This document shows positions 23,522 through 31,603 of a stretch of DNA of 64,000 nucleotides, in pieces (positions within the stretch are counted from its first letter, which is position 1; each line of letters opens with the position of its first letter). The notes under the pieces were generated by a model. It ran no database searches and was not told the DNA's origin. It was given only the letters and a program-made list of their open reading frames with translations. The stretch is from Acidobacteria bacterium AB60 (lineage in GTDB: Bacteria; Acidobacteriota; Terriglobia; Terriglobales; Acidobacteriaceae). Location of the stretch: positions 62,001 through 126,000 of the forward strand of contig VANK01000004.1 in NCBI GenBank assembly GCA_008682415.1, in the 5' to 3' direction. Position numbers and translations under genes: made by a program.

Positions 23522-25810
23522 CTACTTCAGCCGCGCCCCCAGAGGAACCTCCTCCAGGAATCCCGCCAGAACCGGCGCACCGTCCGGCAGCGAAGCCGCC
23601 AGCAACATCCCGTTCGACTCCAGGCCTCGCATCTTGCGCGGCGCCAGGTTGGCCACAATCACAATCTTCCGACCAATCAGCTTCTCCGGCTCGTAGTGCT
23701 GCGCAATCCCCGCCAGGATCTGCCGCTTCTCGTACCCCAAATCCACCTCCAGCCGCAACAGCTTGTCGGCCTTGGGGATACGCTCCGCCACCAGCACCTG
23801 CGCCACGCGCAGATCCACCTTGGCGAAATCGTCAATCGTAATAAACGCGGACAGCTCCGCAGCCGCACTTGCCGCCTGGGCAGATTCCGCCCCCTGTCCA
23901 GCCGGCTGCGGAGCGCCACTAGGGTTTGGCTTCGTCTCCTCCGTCGCCAAAGGCGCCCCCTTGGCCGCGGGCGATGGATTCGTCTTCACCCGCGCCGACG
24001 CCAGATCCTCCGGGACCTGGTGCACCTTGGCCGTATCCACAGGCTTCCGCGTGTCATGCGGAACCGCCGTCGTGGGCGTCAGGTTCTCGTTGTTCCCCGT
24101 CGAAGACCCCTTCGGGTCGCTCGTCGTCGGCGTCACACTCGTCGCCGCCGGAGCCTGGTCGGGCGCCTGCCCTTCCCCCCTGCCCGACGCCGCCTGCACC
24201 GCGCTCGCGTTGTTTTCGTTCTCCAGATTCTGCATACGTTCGATCGCGTCCTTCTCCGCGCGGGGAAATAACGGGGCCGGCTCCCCAAACCGCGTACCCG
24301 GCTTCAGACCGCCCCATGCAAGATCGGCGAGAAACGCCCCCTTTGCCGCCGCGGCCAAATCGCCCTGCCCCAATTGCTGCCACACTTTGGATGCCGAGGC
24401 CGGAAGAATGGGATAGACCAGCGCCGTAATCACCCGGATCGCCTCCGCCGCCGTCCCCAGCACCCGCGCCTGCAGCGCCCGGTGCTCCTCTTCCGATCGC
24501 TCCGCCGGCCGCTTCCACGGCGCATTCGCCGTCAGATACCCGTCCGTCTCCGCCACCAGCGTCCACAACCCCTTCAGCGCCTCGGCAAAGTTCAACTCCT
24601 CGAACAACGGCCCAAACTCCGCGATCGTCCGCTCCGCCGCCGCACGCAGCGCCCCTTCGGCCTCGGTCAACGCGCCCGCCTCCGGCACCACCCCGCCAAA
24701 GTACTTGTGCATCATGTTCACAACCCGGCTCACCAGGTTGCCGTACCCGTTCGCCAGATCGCCGTTGTACCGCCGCACCAGCGCGTCGAAGCTGAAGCTT
24801 CCATCCTGTCCGAACGGGATCTCCCGCAGCAGGAAGTACCGCAATGCATCGGCCCCCAGCACCGTGTCCACCGTCTCCGCGCGCACAATGTTCCCCAGCG
24901 ACTTCGACATCTTCGTGTCATCGAAGAGCAGCCACCCGTTGGCCTTCACGCTCTTCGGCGGCGCAATCCCCGCCGCCATCAGGAACGCCGGCCAGTACAC
25001 GCAGTGGAACCGGCTGATCTCCTTCCCGATCAGGTGCATCTCCGCCGGCCAGAACTTCTGGAACTTCGTCTCGTCCTCCGACCCGTACCCCAGAGCCGTG
25101 ATGTAATTGGCCAGCGCGTCCAGCCACACGTACACCACGTGCTTCTCATCGCCCGGCACCGGGATCCCCCACGAGAAACTCGTGCGGCTCACCGACAGGT
25201 CCTTCAGCCCCGCGCGCACAAACGACAAGACCTCTTTGCGCGTCGACTCCGGCTGCATGAACCCCGGATTCGCTTCGTAGAACTCCAGCAGCCGCCGCTC
25301 AAACGCCGAGAGCTTGAAGAAGTAGTTCTCCTCGCTCACCGTTTCAGTGATCCGTCCGCACGTGGGGCATGGCGCGCCGGGAGGCACATCCACCCACGCC
25401 TCGTCGCTCACGCAGTACTGGCCCGTGTAGATGCTCTTGTAGATGAACCCCCGGTCGCGCAGCGTCGCAAACAGCTTCTGCACGCCCCGCTTGTGCCGCT
25501 CCTCCGTCGTGCGGATGAAGTCGTCATACGTCAGCCCCAGCCGGTCCCACAACGCCCGGAACTCGCCCGAGATGTAGGTGGCAAACTCCATCGGCGTCCG
25601 CCCCGCCAGCTTCGCCGAGCGCTCGATCTTCTGCCCATGCTCATCCGTCCCCGTCAAAAACCACGTCTCGATCCCCAGCGCCCGCTTCCGCCGCGCGATC
25701 GCATCGCACACAATCGTCGAGTAGGCATGGCCCAGGTGCGGCCGCGCGTTCACGTAATAAATGGGCGTGGTCAGATAAAAGTGAGCGTTCTGCAAGTCGC
25801 GATCAGCCAT
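23522..25810 (-). CDS. metG: Methionyl-tRNA synthetase with long disordered linker
   Basis: 762 residues from ATG 25810. The HIGH-type motif is HLGH (about 25), a single zinc-knuckle pair CPTCG lies near residue 147, and KMSKS is present as KMSKSLGN (about 303). The anticodon-binding domain ends near 525. Residues about 526-655 are a low-complexity linker rich in A, P, T, S, G and Q, followed by a C-terminal Trbp111-type tRNA-binding domain (about 656-762, DFAKVDLRVAQVL). Catalysis and tRNA binding look intact. Confidence 0.97.
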   Translation of the reverse strand: MADRDLQNAHFYLTTPIYYVNARPHLGHAYSTIVCDAIARRKRALGIETWFLTGTDEHGQKIERSAKLAGRTPMEFATYISGEFRALWDRLGLTYDDFIRTTEERHKRGVQKLFATLRDRGFIYKSIYTGQYCVSDEAWVDVPPGAPCPTCGRITETVSEENYFFKLSAFERRLLEFYEANPGFMQPESTRKEVLSFVRAGLKDLSVSRTSFSWGIPVPGDEKHVVYVWLDALANYITALGYGSEDETKFQKFWPAEMHLIGKEISRFHCVYWPAFLMAAGIAPPKSVKANGWLLFDDTKMSKSLGNIVRAETVDTVLGADALRYFLLREIPFGQDGSFSFDALVRRYNGDLANGYGNLVSRVVNMMHKYFGGVVPEAGALTEAEGALRAAAERTIAEFGPLFEELNFAEALKGLWTLVAETDGYLTANAPWKRPAERSEEEHRALQARVLGTAAEAIRVITALVYPILPASASKVWQQLGQGDLAAAAKGAFLADLAWGGLKPGTRFGEPAPLFPRAEKDAIERMQNLENENNASAVQAASGRGEGQAPDQAPAATSVTPTTSDPKGSSTGNNENLTPTTAVPHDTRKPVDTAKVHQVPEDLASARVKTNPSPAAKGAPLATEETKPNPSGAPQPAGQGAESAQAASAAAELSAFITIDDFAKVDLRVAQVLVAERIPKADKLLRLEVDLGYEKRQILAGIAQHYEPEKLIGRKIVIVANLAPRKMRGLESNGMLLAASLPDGAPVLAGFLEEVPLGARLK

Positions 25811-25876
25811 TGGGTCCAAGGTTCAATCTTACGGCACCGCCATCAACGATCCCCCGCCTCACGTGCTCCTTAGGAC

Positions 25877-25920
25877 CTCGGCCCTTGGCACTCGGCACCT
25901 TGTACTTGGTACTTGGCACT
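25877..25920. repeat. Heptamer tract upstream of metG
   Basis: Six 7-mers in register: CTCGGCC, CTTGGCA, CTCGGCA, CCTTGTA, CTTGGTA, CTTGGCA, then CT. It leads directly into palindrome array A. Confidence 0.85.
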
Positions 25921-26483
25921 AAGCCGGGACATGGGATACCACGAACCCCACCCCATCCGTCTCCATTCCCGCACGACCAGGGGTGCCCCATGTCTCCCGT
26001 TGTTGGAGACATGGGATACCTCCACCCCTCCGTTCTCCGGTCTTTCAGCACTCAACCAAGCACGACCGCGGGTGCCCCATGTCTCCCGCAGTTGGAGACA
26101 TGGGATACCACGAACCCAACCCAGCCATCTCCGTTCCCGCACGACCGAGGGTGCCCCATGTCTCCCGTTGTTGGAGACATGGGATACCTCCACCCTCCGC
26201 TCTCCGGTCTTTCAGCACTCAACCCAGCACGACCAGGGGTGCCCCATGTCTCCCGTTGTTGGAGACATGGGATACCACGAACCCCACCCCATCCGTCTCC
26301 GTTCCTGCACGACCGAGGGTGCCCCATGTCTCCCGCTGTTGGAGACATGGGATACCTCCACCCTCCGTTCTCCGGTCTTTCAGCACTCAACCAAGCACGA
26401 CCGCGGGTGCCCCATGTCTCCCGGTGTTGGAGACATGGGATACCACGAACCCATCCCAGCCATCTCTACGTTCCCGCACGACG

Positions 26484-26532
26484 CTCGGCCTTTAGCCCTT
26501 GGCCCTCGGTACTTGGCCCTCGTCTCTCGACA
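26484..26532. repeat. Heptamer tract embedded in array A (left copy)
   Basis: Seven 7-mers in register: CTCGGCC, TTTAGCC, CTTGGCC, CTCGGTA, CTTGGCC, CTCGTCT, CTCGACA. The last unit runs into the half palindrome ATGGGATACC. Confidence 0.85.
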
Positions 26533-26740
26533 TGGGATACCACGAACCCCACCCCATCCGTCTCCATTCCCGCACGACCGCGGGTGCCCCATGTCTCCCG
26601 CTGTTGGAGACATGGGATACCACGAACCCCACCCCATCCATCTCCGTTCCCGCACGACCGCGGGTGCCCCATGTCTCCCGTTGTTGGAGACATGGGATAC
26701 CACGAACCCATCCCAGCCATCTCTACGTTCCCGCACGACG

Positions 26741-26789
26741 CTCGGCCCTTAGCCCTTGGCCCTTGGTACTTGGCCCTCGTCTCTCGACA
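26741..26789. repeat. Heptamer tract embedded in array A (right copy)
   Basis: Seven 7-mers: CTCGGCC, CTTAGCC, CTTGGCC, CTTGGTA, CTTGGCC, CTCGTCT, CTCGACA. It is nearly identical to the copy 257 bases to the left, followed by the decayed half arm GGGGATATC. Confidence 0.85.
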
Positions 26790-27096
26790 GGGGATATCAC
26801 AAACCCACCCCAGCCCTTCGCCATTTTTACTGCATTTATAGTATTCAATTACCACGAAAATTTAGCGAAAATGTGATCCCAATCACCCAACAACATCTCC
26901 GGAACCCCCGCGCCCCAATCCGTTTCTCCACGACTTCGCTCCAAATTCTTGTCAAGCCTGTGCATGCCTGTGGAAAAATCCTGAAACGAGCCAACCCACA
27001 CACATCGTGACACTTGCCCGCCAAAAATAAATGCACGAATTGTCCCCAAAGCTTGGGGGTTAATTCTTCGAATCTGTCACACTGTATCTAGATCAG

Positions 27097-27142
27097 AAAA
27101 GCGAAGCCCCTCCGGGCCGACCTCCGGAGGGGCTTCGCTTTT
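27097..27142. terminator. Strong bidirectional intrinsic terminator
   Basis: AAAAGCGAAGCCCCTCCGG (27097-27115) pairs with a near-perfect complement ending GGCTTCGCTTTT (27142), with AAAA and TTTT at the two ends. It lies 188 bases beyond the stop of the minus-strand esterase gene and can serve it. On the plus strand no gene is visible upstream in 26801-27096, an AT-richer stretch that could hold an unrecognised small RNA. Confidence 0.8.
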
Positions 27143-27329
27143 GGTTGGAAACAAAGGAGATGCATGACTGACCCGCGCCTTGCCAACGATCGCGGCCGCC
27201 GTGCCAATGCGTCCCCTCCCGGTGCCCGTTCGGGTGATTCAAATCACATTCGAAGGCAAAAACGCGCAAAGTCGCGCTAACCCGCTGACCCATCGCAGGT
27301 TATCCGTTTTTTATTTCGTGCGCGCCCGC

Positions 27330-28481
27330 TCACCGCGTTGGCGGTTTGTAGCCCTGCCAGACGTACTCCAGGGCTTCGGGGAAGGCCTGCTGGCGGGTGG
27401 CGCGGTCCACGTGGCCGGCGTTCCTGGCAAACACAAACTGGTAGTGGTAGCCCTTGTCCGCCAGCGCGCGGGCCAGGTTCTCGTTAGCCAGCACCCAGTC
27501 GTGCATCCCGTCGCGCATCACGTTGGGGTTGAAGAGGTCGAAATCGCCCACCTCCATCCAGATCCGGATGGGCTTGCGCGGGCTGTCGGGAATGAGGTGT
27601 TCGGGGAACTCCCAGGCCCCATGCGGCGTCTTGGGGTCGTAGGGCCACTGCTGGTTGATCCAGGTGCCCGACCACGCCAGCACGCGGTGGTAGAGGTCGT
27701 TGCCGTACCAGGCCATGATCAGCGCGCAGGCTGCGCCGGAGCTGCCGCCGGTGGCCATCCGGGCGTCGGGATCGCGGGTGAGCCGCACGTGCGCCTCCGC
27801 CTCCGCGCGCGGCAGCACCTCCTGCTCCACGAAGTCGGCGTAGCGGGGGGACATGGTGTCGTACTCCAGGCCGCGCTCGCTGCCCTGGGCGTCGCCGCCG
27901 CCGTTGGCGATCGAGACCACCACCATGGCAGGCAGGCGGTGCGCGGCGATCAGCGAATCGACCGCAGTGATCAGCAGCGGGTCGGGCCCGTCGGCGCCCA
28001 CGATGAAGGGAGCGATAGCGCCCGGCTTGTAGTCGTTGGGGACGTAGACGGCTACTTTGCGCGTCCAGGGCGCCGGGTGGCTGGTGGTGACGATCAGTTT
28101 GGCCGGGTCGTTGGGATCGGGCGTCCCCAGGGGGCCCGGGTCGCGCATGATGCCGGGGTAGAACTTGCTCTCCGCCGAGTTCATGGTGAACTCGATCACC
28201 TTGCCGTGAGGGGTGGCGGGCGCGCCGGCCAGTTCAGGGGCGACAGGGTGGGTGGGTCCGATGATGAAGTTGCCGTCCGCATCCGGCGGAGGCAGCGTGC
28301 CGTCGGGAAGCTCCTTCGCCTGCACGTAGCCGGATGTATGCGGATCGCGGGTGGGCGGCGGCGGATACTTGGGCTTCGCGGGCGGCGCCTGCGGTGCGGC
28401 TGCCGGCGTTACCGGAGCTTGTGCGGGGGCCCAAGGCGTCAAGGCGAGGAGAGACAGCAGAAGGAGCGCGTGCGACGGCAT
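27330..28481 (-). CDS. Exported esterase of the EstD/IroE (putative esterase) family
   Basis: 383 residues from ATG 28481; ATG 28499 is an alternative, and the longer frame runs into repeat array B. A signal peptide (about 1-20, ending APAQA) is followed by a proline/alanine-rich stretch. The alpha/beta-hydrolase core contains the nucleophile motif TGGSSGA (about 245), a following acid region (MEVGDFDLFNP) and the catalytic-histidine region NAGHVD near the C-terminus. Such enzymes cleave siderophore, feruloyl or similar esters. The natural ester is unknown. Confidence 0.85.
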   Translation of the reverse strand: MPSHALLLLSLLALTPWAPAQAPVTPAAAPQAPPAKPKYPPPPTRDPHTSGYVQAKELPDGTLPPPDADGNFIIGPTHPVAPELAGAPATPHGKVIEFTMNSAESKFYPGIMRDPGPLGTPDPNDPAKLIVTTSHPAPWTRKVAVYVPNDYKPGAIAPFIVGADGPDPLLITAVDSLIAAHRLPAMVVVSIANGGGDAQGSERGLEYDTMSPRYADFVEQEVLPRAEAEAHVRLTRDPDARMATGGSSGAACALIMAWYGNDLYHRVLAWSGTWINQQWPYDPKTPHGAWEFPEHLIPDSPRKPIRIWMEVGDFDLFNPNVMRDGMHDWVLANENLARALADKGYHYQFVFARNAGHVDRATRQQAFPEALEYVWQGYKPPTR

Positions 28482-28533
28482 GCAGCCATTGTGCCCCATC
28501 GGGACCACCCGACCGTGCCTGGTTGGGGTGCCT

Positions 28534-28880
28534 GCTATCCCATGTCTCCAACAACGGGAGACATGGGGCACCCCTGGTCGTGCGGGAACGCAGGTTGCTG
28601 GGGGGTTCGTGCTATCCCGCCCTAGGCGCAAAAAACGCGCCTAGAACGGGGCACCCCTGGTCGTGCGGGAACGGAGACGGCTGGGACGGGTTCGTGGTAT
28701 CCCATGTCTCCAACAACGGGAGACATGGGGCACCCCTGGCCGTGCGGGAACGCAGGTTGCTGGGGGGGTTCGTGCTATCCCGCCCTAGGCGCAAAAGGCG
28801 CGCCTAGAACGGGGCACCCCTGGTCGTGGGAGAACGGAGACGGCTGGGGTGGGGTTCGAGGTATCCCGGGTCTCCAAACC
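28534..28880. repeat. Palindrome array B with swapped hairpin cores
   Basis: Four hairpins plus one decayed unit share the same spacer (CCTGGTCGTGCGGGAACG...). Copies at 28534-28572 and 28696-28734 have the CATGTCTCC/GGAGACATG core. Copies centred at 28622-28644 and 28785-28807 replace it with CTAGGCGC/GCGCCTAG, keeping a 7-base loop and the outer TATCCC/GGGGCACC flanks. The last unit (from 28859) is decayed and joins a TTTGACAGGCTCAGGGCAGG motif that resembles a repeat common in environmental bacteria. Confidence 0.9.
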
Positions 28881-28938
28881 AGGACCCTTTGACAGGCTCA
28901 GGGCAGGCTCTGGGGCACCCGGCATTCTCGCGAATGCG

Positions 28939-29667
28939 CTAAATCCTGCACAGGCCGGAGGCGATGTCAGCAGCGGCTTGCTCGAGGTGCTCGGGGCGGC
29001 CGAGGTCGCGCCAGTAGAAGGCGTCGGCCGCGAAGGCGCGGATGGACTCGCCGGCGGCCGCCAGGCGCAGGTAGGCGGGAATGATGGAGAAGACCCCTTC
29101 CTCGGTGAGAAGGTCGAAGATACGCGGGGAGAGGACGTGGATACCGTTGAAGGCCCGAGGATCCGGGTTCTCGACTGCGCGCACCATCTCCCGTTGGCCA
29201 CCGGCAACGATGCGTCCGCAGAGCTCAGCGTTGGGATCGAAGAGCAGGGGGCGCGAGGTGGAGCGGTTTTGCGTGGCGAGGATGGCGAGCGCGTTCTGCT
29301 CGCGGTGAGCGCGGAGCATGGCGGAGAGATCGATGTCGGTGAGGACGTCGGTGTTGTGCAGGAGGAAGGGCTGCCCATCATCGAAGAACCAGGCCGCGTT
29401 CTTGAGGCCGCCGCCGGTATCGAGCAGAACGGGCTCGTAGGAGAGAGCCACGCGAAGGCCGAAGTCGCGGCTGCGGAGGAAGTCGGCCACGCGATCGGCG
29501 AAGTGGTGGGTGTTCACGATGACGTCGGTGACGCCGGCGGCGCGGAGGCGGGCCAGCGTGATCTCGAGGAGAGTGCGCCCGTTGAGTTCGACGAGGGCTT
29601 TGGGGCGGTCGTTGGTGAGGGAGCGGAGGCGGGTGCCGAGGCCGGCGGCCAGGACCATGGCTTTCAT
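28939..29667 (-). CDS. Sugar-1-phosphate nucleotidyltransferase, MurU-like
   Basis: 242 residues. The NTP-binding signature MVLAAGLGTRLRSLT (4-18) with KALVEL, the LDTGGGL loop (about 82-88) and the HNTDVLTDID metal-binding stretch (about 104-113) place it in the NTP_transferase family. Length and the TGGG loop fit MurU, which makes UDP-MurNAc from MurNAc-1-phosphate in peptidoglycan recycling; mannose-1-P guanylyltransferase is the alternative. The kinase-RapZ fusion 2 kb upstream on the same strand resembles AmgK, MurU's usual partner, which favours the MurU reading. Confidence 0.8.
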   Translation of the reverse strand: MKAMVLAAGLGTRLRSLTNDRPKALVELNGRTLLEITLARLRAAGVTDVIVNTHHFADRVADFLRSRDFGLRVALSYEPVLLDTGGGLKNAAWFFDDGQPFLLHNTDVLTDIDLSAMLRAHREQNALAILATQNRSTSRPLLFDPNAELCGRIVAGGQREMVRAVENPDPRAFNGIHVLSPRIFDLLTEEGVFSIIPAYLRLAAAGESIRAFAADAFYWRDLGRPEHLEQAAADIASGLCRI

Positions 29668-29713
29668 TTGAGCCTCGGGCTGTGCAGCGTTTGTACGTGC
29701 ATATTGGCGAGAC

Positions 29714-29840
29714 TCATTGGGCCTTTAGGGAGCGCGGATGGCAATTGTGGCCTGAGAGTGGGAATCCCCGTTTGCAGGGGCTAAGGCCCAGATTATTTTA
29801 ATTGAGTCTTTGCGGCACGACTAAAAAGTCGTGCCCTGAT
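29714..29840. repeat. REP-like element with two hairpins
   Basis: CCCCGTTTGCAGGGGCTAAGGCCC is followed about 30 bases later by GGCACGACT (29814-29822), AAAA, AGTCGTGCC (29827-29835) and CTGAT. A short stem with a CAGGGGCTAA context plus a cGGCACGAC...GTCGTGCCCTG stem is a pairing I associate with dispersed acidobacterial repeats. It occupies the gap between the divergent nucleotidyltransferase and NTF2-like genes. Nothing else is evident in 29841-30112 apart from the ribosome site of the next gene. Confidence 0.65.
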
Positions 29841-30112
29841 TACAAAGCGCCGCTTGCGATACGAACATCCGGTATGGACATACCGTCTTTTTCATTCCGC
29901 GCAGTAGATCGGATTCACTTGTTGCGGTTAGAAGGTTTCTCCAGAAGATGCGAAATCGCAGGCGGAGATTTTTCCAAGGGAAGAGCAGGCGGTGAGAGGC
30001 CCCGAACGTGGCGCGGTGCGTGCGTGCAGAAGATTTGTGTCAGCCTGAACTGGAACCCTGCGATAGACGTATCGATTAGCCAAGGGCCTGATTTTGGTCG
30101 AAGGAGAGATCG

Positions 30113-30592
30113 TTGATCAACAAGAGATGGTTGTTGTTACTGCTGGTGTTCGCAGCGCCTGGTCAGTGGGGTATGGGGCAGACCGCTGAACATTCGGATG
30201 CCCTTTTCAACACGATCAAATCGCTCGATTCCAAGCTCTTCGAGGCTTACAACCACTGCAATCTAGAAGTGCTCGGCTCGATGGTCTCGGATGATCTTGA
30301 GTTCTATCACGACCAGACAGGTCTATCAGTCGGGAAAGCGCCATTCGTCGCAGCAATCAAACAGAACATTTGCGGAAAGGTGCAGCGGACGCTGATCGAG
30401 GACACACTCGAGGTTTACCCTCTCAACGGATATGGAGCTGTCGAAATCGGCATTCATCGATTTCATCACCCCAAGGAGCCGGACAACATCGGAGATGCCA
30501 AATTCGTGACGATCTGGCGGAACACCAACGGGGTTTGGACGGTCACGCGCGTGATCAGCTTCGAGCACAATATGGGACGACTGACGAAGTAG
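30113..30592 (+). CDS. Exported NTF2-like (DUF4440-type) protein
   Basis: 159 residues from TTG 30113, supported by AAGGAGAG eight bases upstream. Signal peptide about 1-21 (ending GMGQ). The mature domain has the NTF2-like cone pattern: a first helix (LFNTIKSLDSKLFEAYNHC), DLEFYHDQTG and the closing FVTIWRNTNGVWTVTRVIS strands. DUF4440 proteins occur as scavenging, enzyme or accessory domains; no catalytic set is clear here. Confidence 0.78.
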   Translation: MINKRWLLLLLVFAAPGQWGMGQTAEHSDALFNTIKSLDSKLFEAYNHCNLEVLGSMVSDDLEFYHDQTGLSVGKAPFVAAIKQNICGKVQRTLIEDTLEVYPLNGYGAVEIGIHRFHHPKEPDNIGDAKFVTIWRNTNGVWTVTRVISFEHNMGRLTK

Positions 30593-30705
30593 TTCTGTTC
30601 AGGCGGTCGCGCGGCGATGGGGATCCGGGCAAGAATTGGCTTTGATCGTCTGGAACCGATCGACTCGATCCGGGCCCCTTTCTTTTGCTCCTCACACGGT
30701 GCTGG

Positions 30706-31191
30706 TTACTTTCCCGACTGTTCTTCCTCTTCGCGCCGGAACGCGATCTGCTCGCGCAGTTCCTGGGTCCGCCGACGCACTGCCTCCGACTCCGCCCGCA
30801 GTTGTGCTGACGACGCCCGCAGCTCCGCCGACCTCTCAAGGGTCGCCCGCGTCATCGCAATCAGCCGCGACAGTTCTCGTAGCCACACATCCGGCTGAGT
30901 CAGCGCCGGAAACTCCAGCTCCACACCCCGTTGCAGGTAGGGGCGCTCCGTGGACCGAAACAATACCACCGGCGCAACCGACTTGCTGCGGACCAGGGCA
31001 ATGGCACCCTCAGCCGCCCGGTCGGGCTCCTCGCTGATGCACACCACATCCGTCGTGCGCCCCTCGCGAAACCACGCGGCCAGCTCGTGCAGCGTCTCGC
31101 ACTCGTCCACGGTATAGCCAGCAAAGCGCAAAACGCTGGCCCGGTGAAATGATCCATCTCCCACGTGTAGTACATGAGCAGCGGATGCCAT
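30706..31191 (-). CDS. Orphan receiver-like protein with C-terminal coiled coil
   Basis: 161 residues. The first about 110 have an alternating alpha/beta pattern like a response-regulator receiver (HVLHVGDGS..., VVCISEEP, VAPVVLFRS), but the acidic pocket and phospho-acceptor aspartate are not in the expected form. Residues about 110-160 are a charged coiled coil rich in R, E, A and Q. A degenerate, phosphorylation-independent receiver is the best guess. It lies between the kinase-RapZ and MurU-like genes on the same strand. Confidence 0.6.
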   Translation of the reverse strand: MASAAHVLHVGDGSFHRASVLRFAGYTVDECETLHELAAWFREGRTTDVVCISEEPDRAAEGAIALVRSKSVAPVVLFRSTERPYLQRGVELEFPALTQPDVWLRELSRLIAMTRATLERSAELRASSAQLRAESEAVRRRTQELREQIAFRREEEEQSGK

Positions 31192-31603
31192 CGCTCTACC
31201 TCGACTTGCCGAGTCTTGGAAAATGCAGGAAGAATGTACTACTTTCGTAGCCTATTCTGACCTCTATGTCCACCCCTTAGGTAACAGAGCAAAGAGCTGC
31301 GGGGCCAGCATAGTGCCGGCCGCACGGCCCAGCTCCACCGCGGGGGAGTGTCGGGTGATCTTGATGCGGAGGCTTGCCAGGTCCTGCTCTAACGGGAGAG
31401 ATCGCTCTCGCGGAGGACGAACTCGGATGGCCTGTTCGTCGATGCAACTTGCCAGGGATCGATGCTGATGCGGGCGAGGGTCCGGTTGAACTTCGGCATT
31501 CGCTCGATTCACGCGGCGTTCGACGGGCTTGCCACCTCCAGATCTCGGCGGAGGCGCTGCGCGCGTGGCTCGTTCTTTTCGCTGCGTGTCTGGAATGGAT
31601 GGA
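31192..31603. other. Intergenic region without a supported gene
   Basis: 412 bases between two minus-strand genes. Overlapping open frames exist on both strands (for example 31264-31617 minus and 31374-31790 plus), but codon pattern and composition do not favour any of them. The high content of R and P in their translations is typical of shadow frames. It may hold decayed coding sequence. Confidence 0.4.

Larger units (their letters stand above)
25924..26800. repeat. Palindrome array A: eight hairpins with alternating spacer modules
   Basis: Eight hairpins share GGTGCCCCATGTCTCC, a 7-base loop, and GGAGACATGGGATACC (first copy 25982-26020). Two spacer types alternate between them: one containing TCCGTTCTCCGGTCTTTCAG and one containing CCCGCACGACC next to CACGAACCC. 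Two units are replaced by heptamer tracts (26484-26532 and 26741-26789), each followed by a half palindrome (GACATGGGATACC or a decayed copy). The array is inverted relative to arrays B and C. Open frames up to 343 codons across it are non-coding artefacts. Confidence 0.92.

Noticed and set aside
25810..26841. Long open frames of 100-343 codons on both strands across array A, with repeated HVSRCWRHG or CPMSPVVGDMG motifs
   Set aside because: They are translations of the palindrome units. Frames are open on both strands at once, without start signals or homology; the repeat is nucleic-acid structured.
26801..27096. Replication origin suggested by TGTGGAAAAA near 26960
   Set aside because: Only a single weak DnaA-box-like match, no dnaA or dnaN nearby and no AT-rich unwinding repeat.
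27180..28625. 481-codon plus-strand frame opposite the esterase
   Set aside because: Antisense shadow; the esterase on the minus strand has a signal peptide and catalytic motifs.
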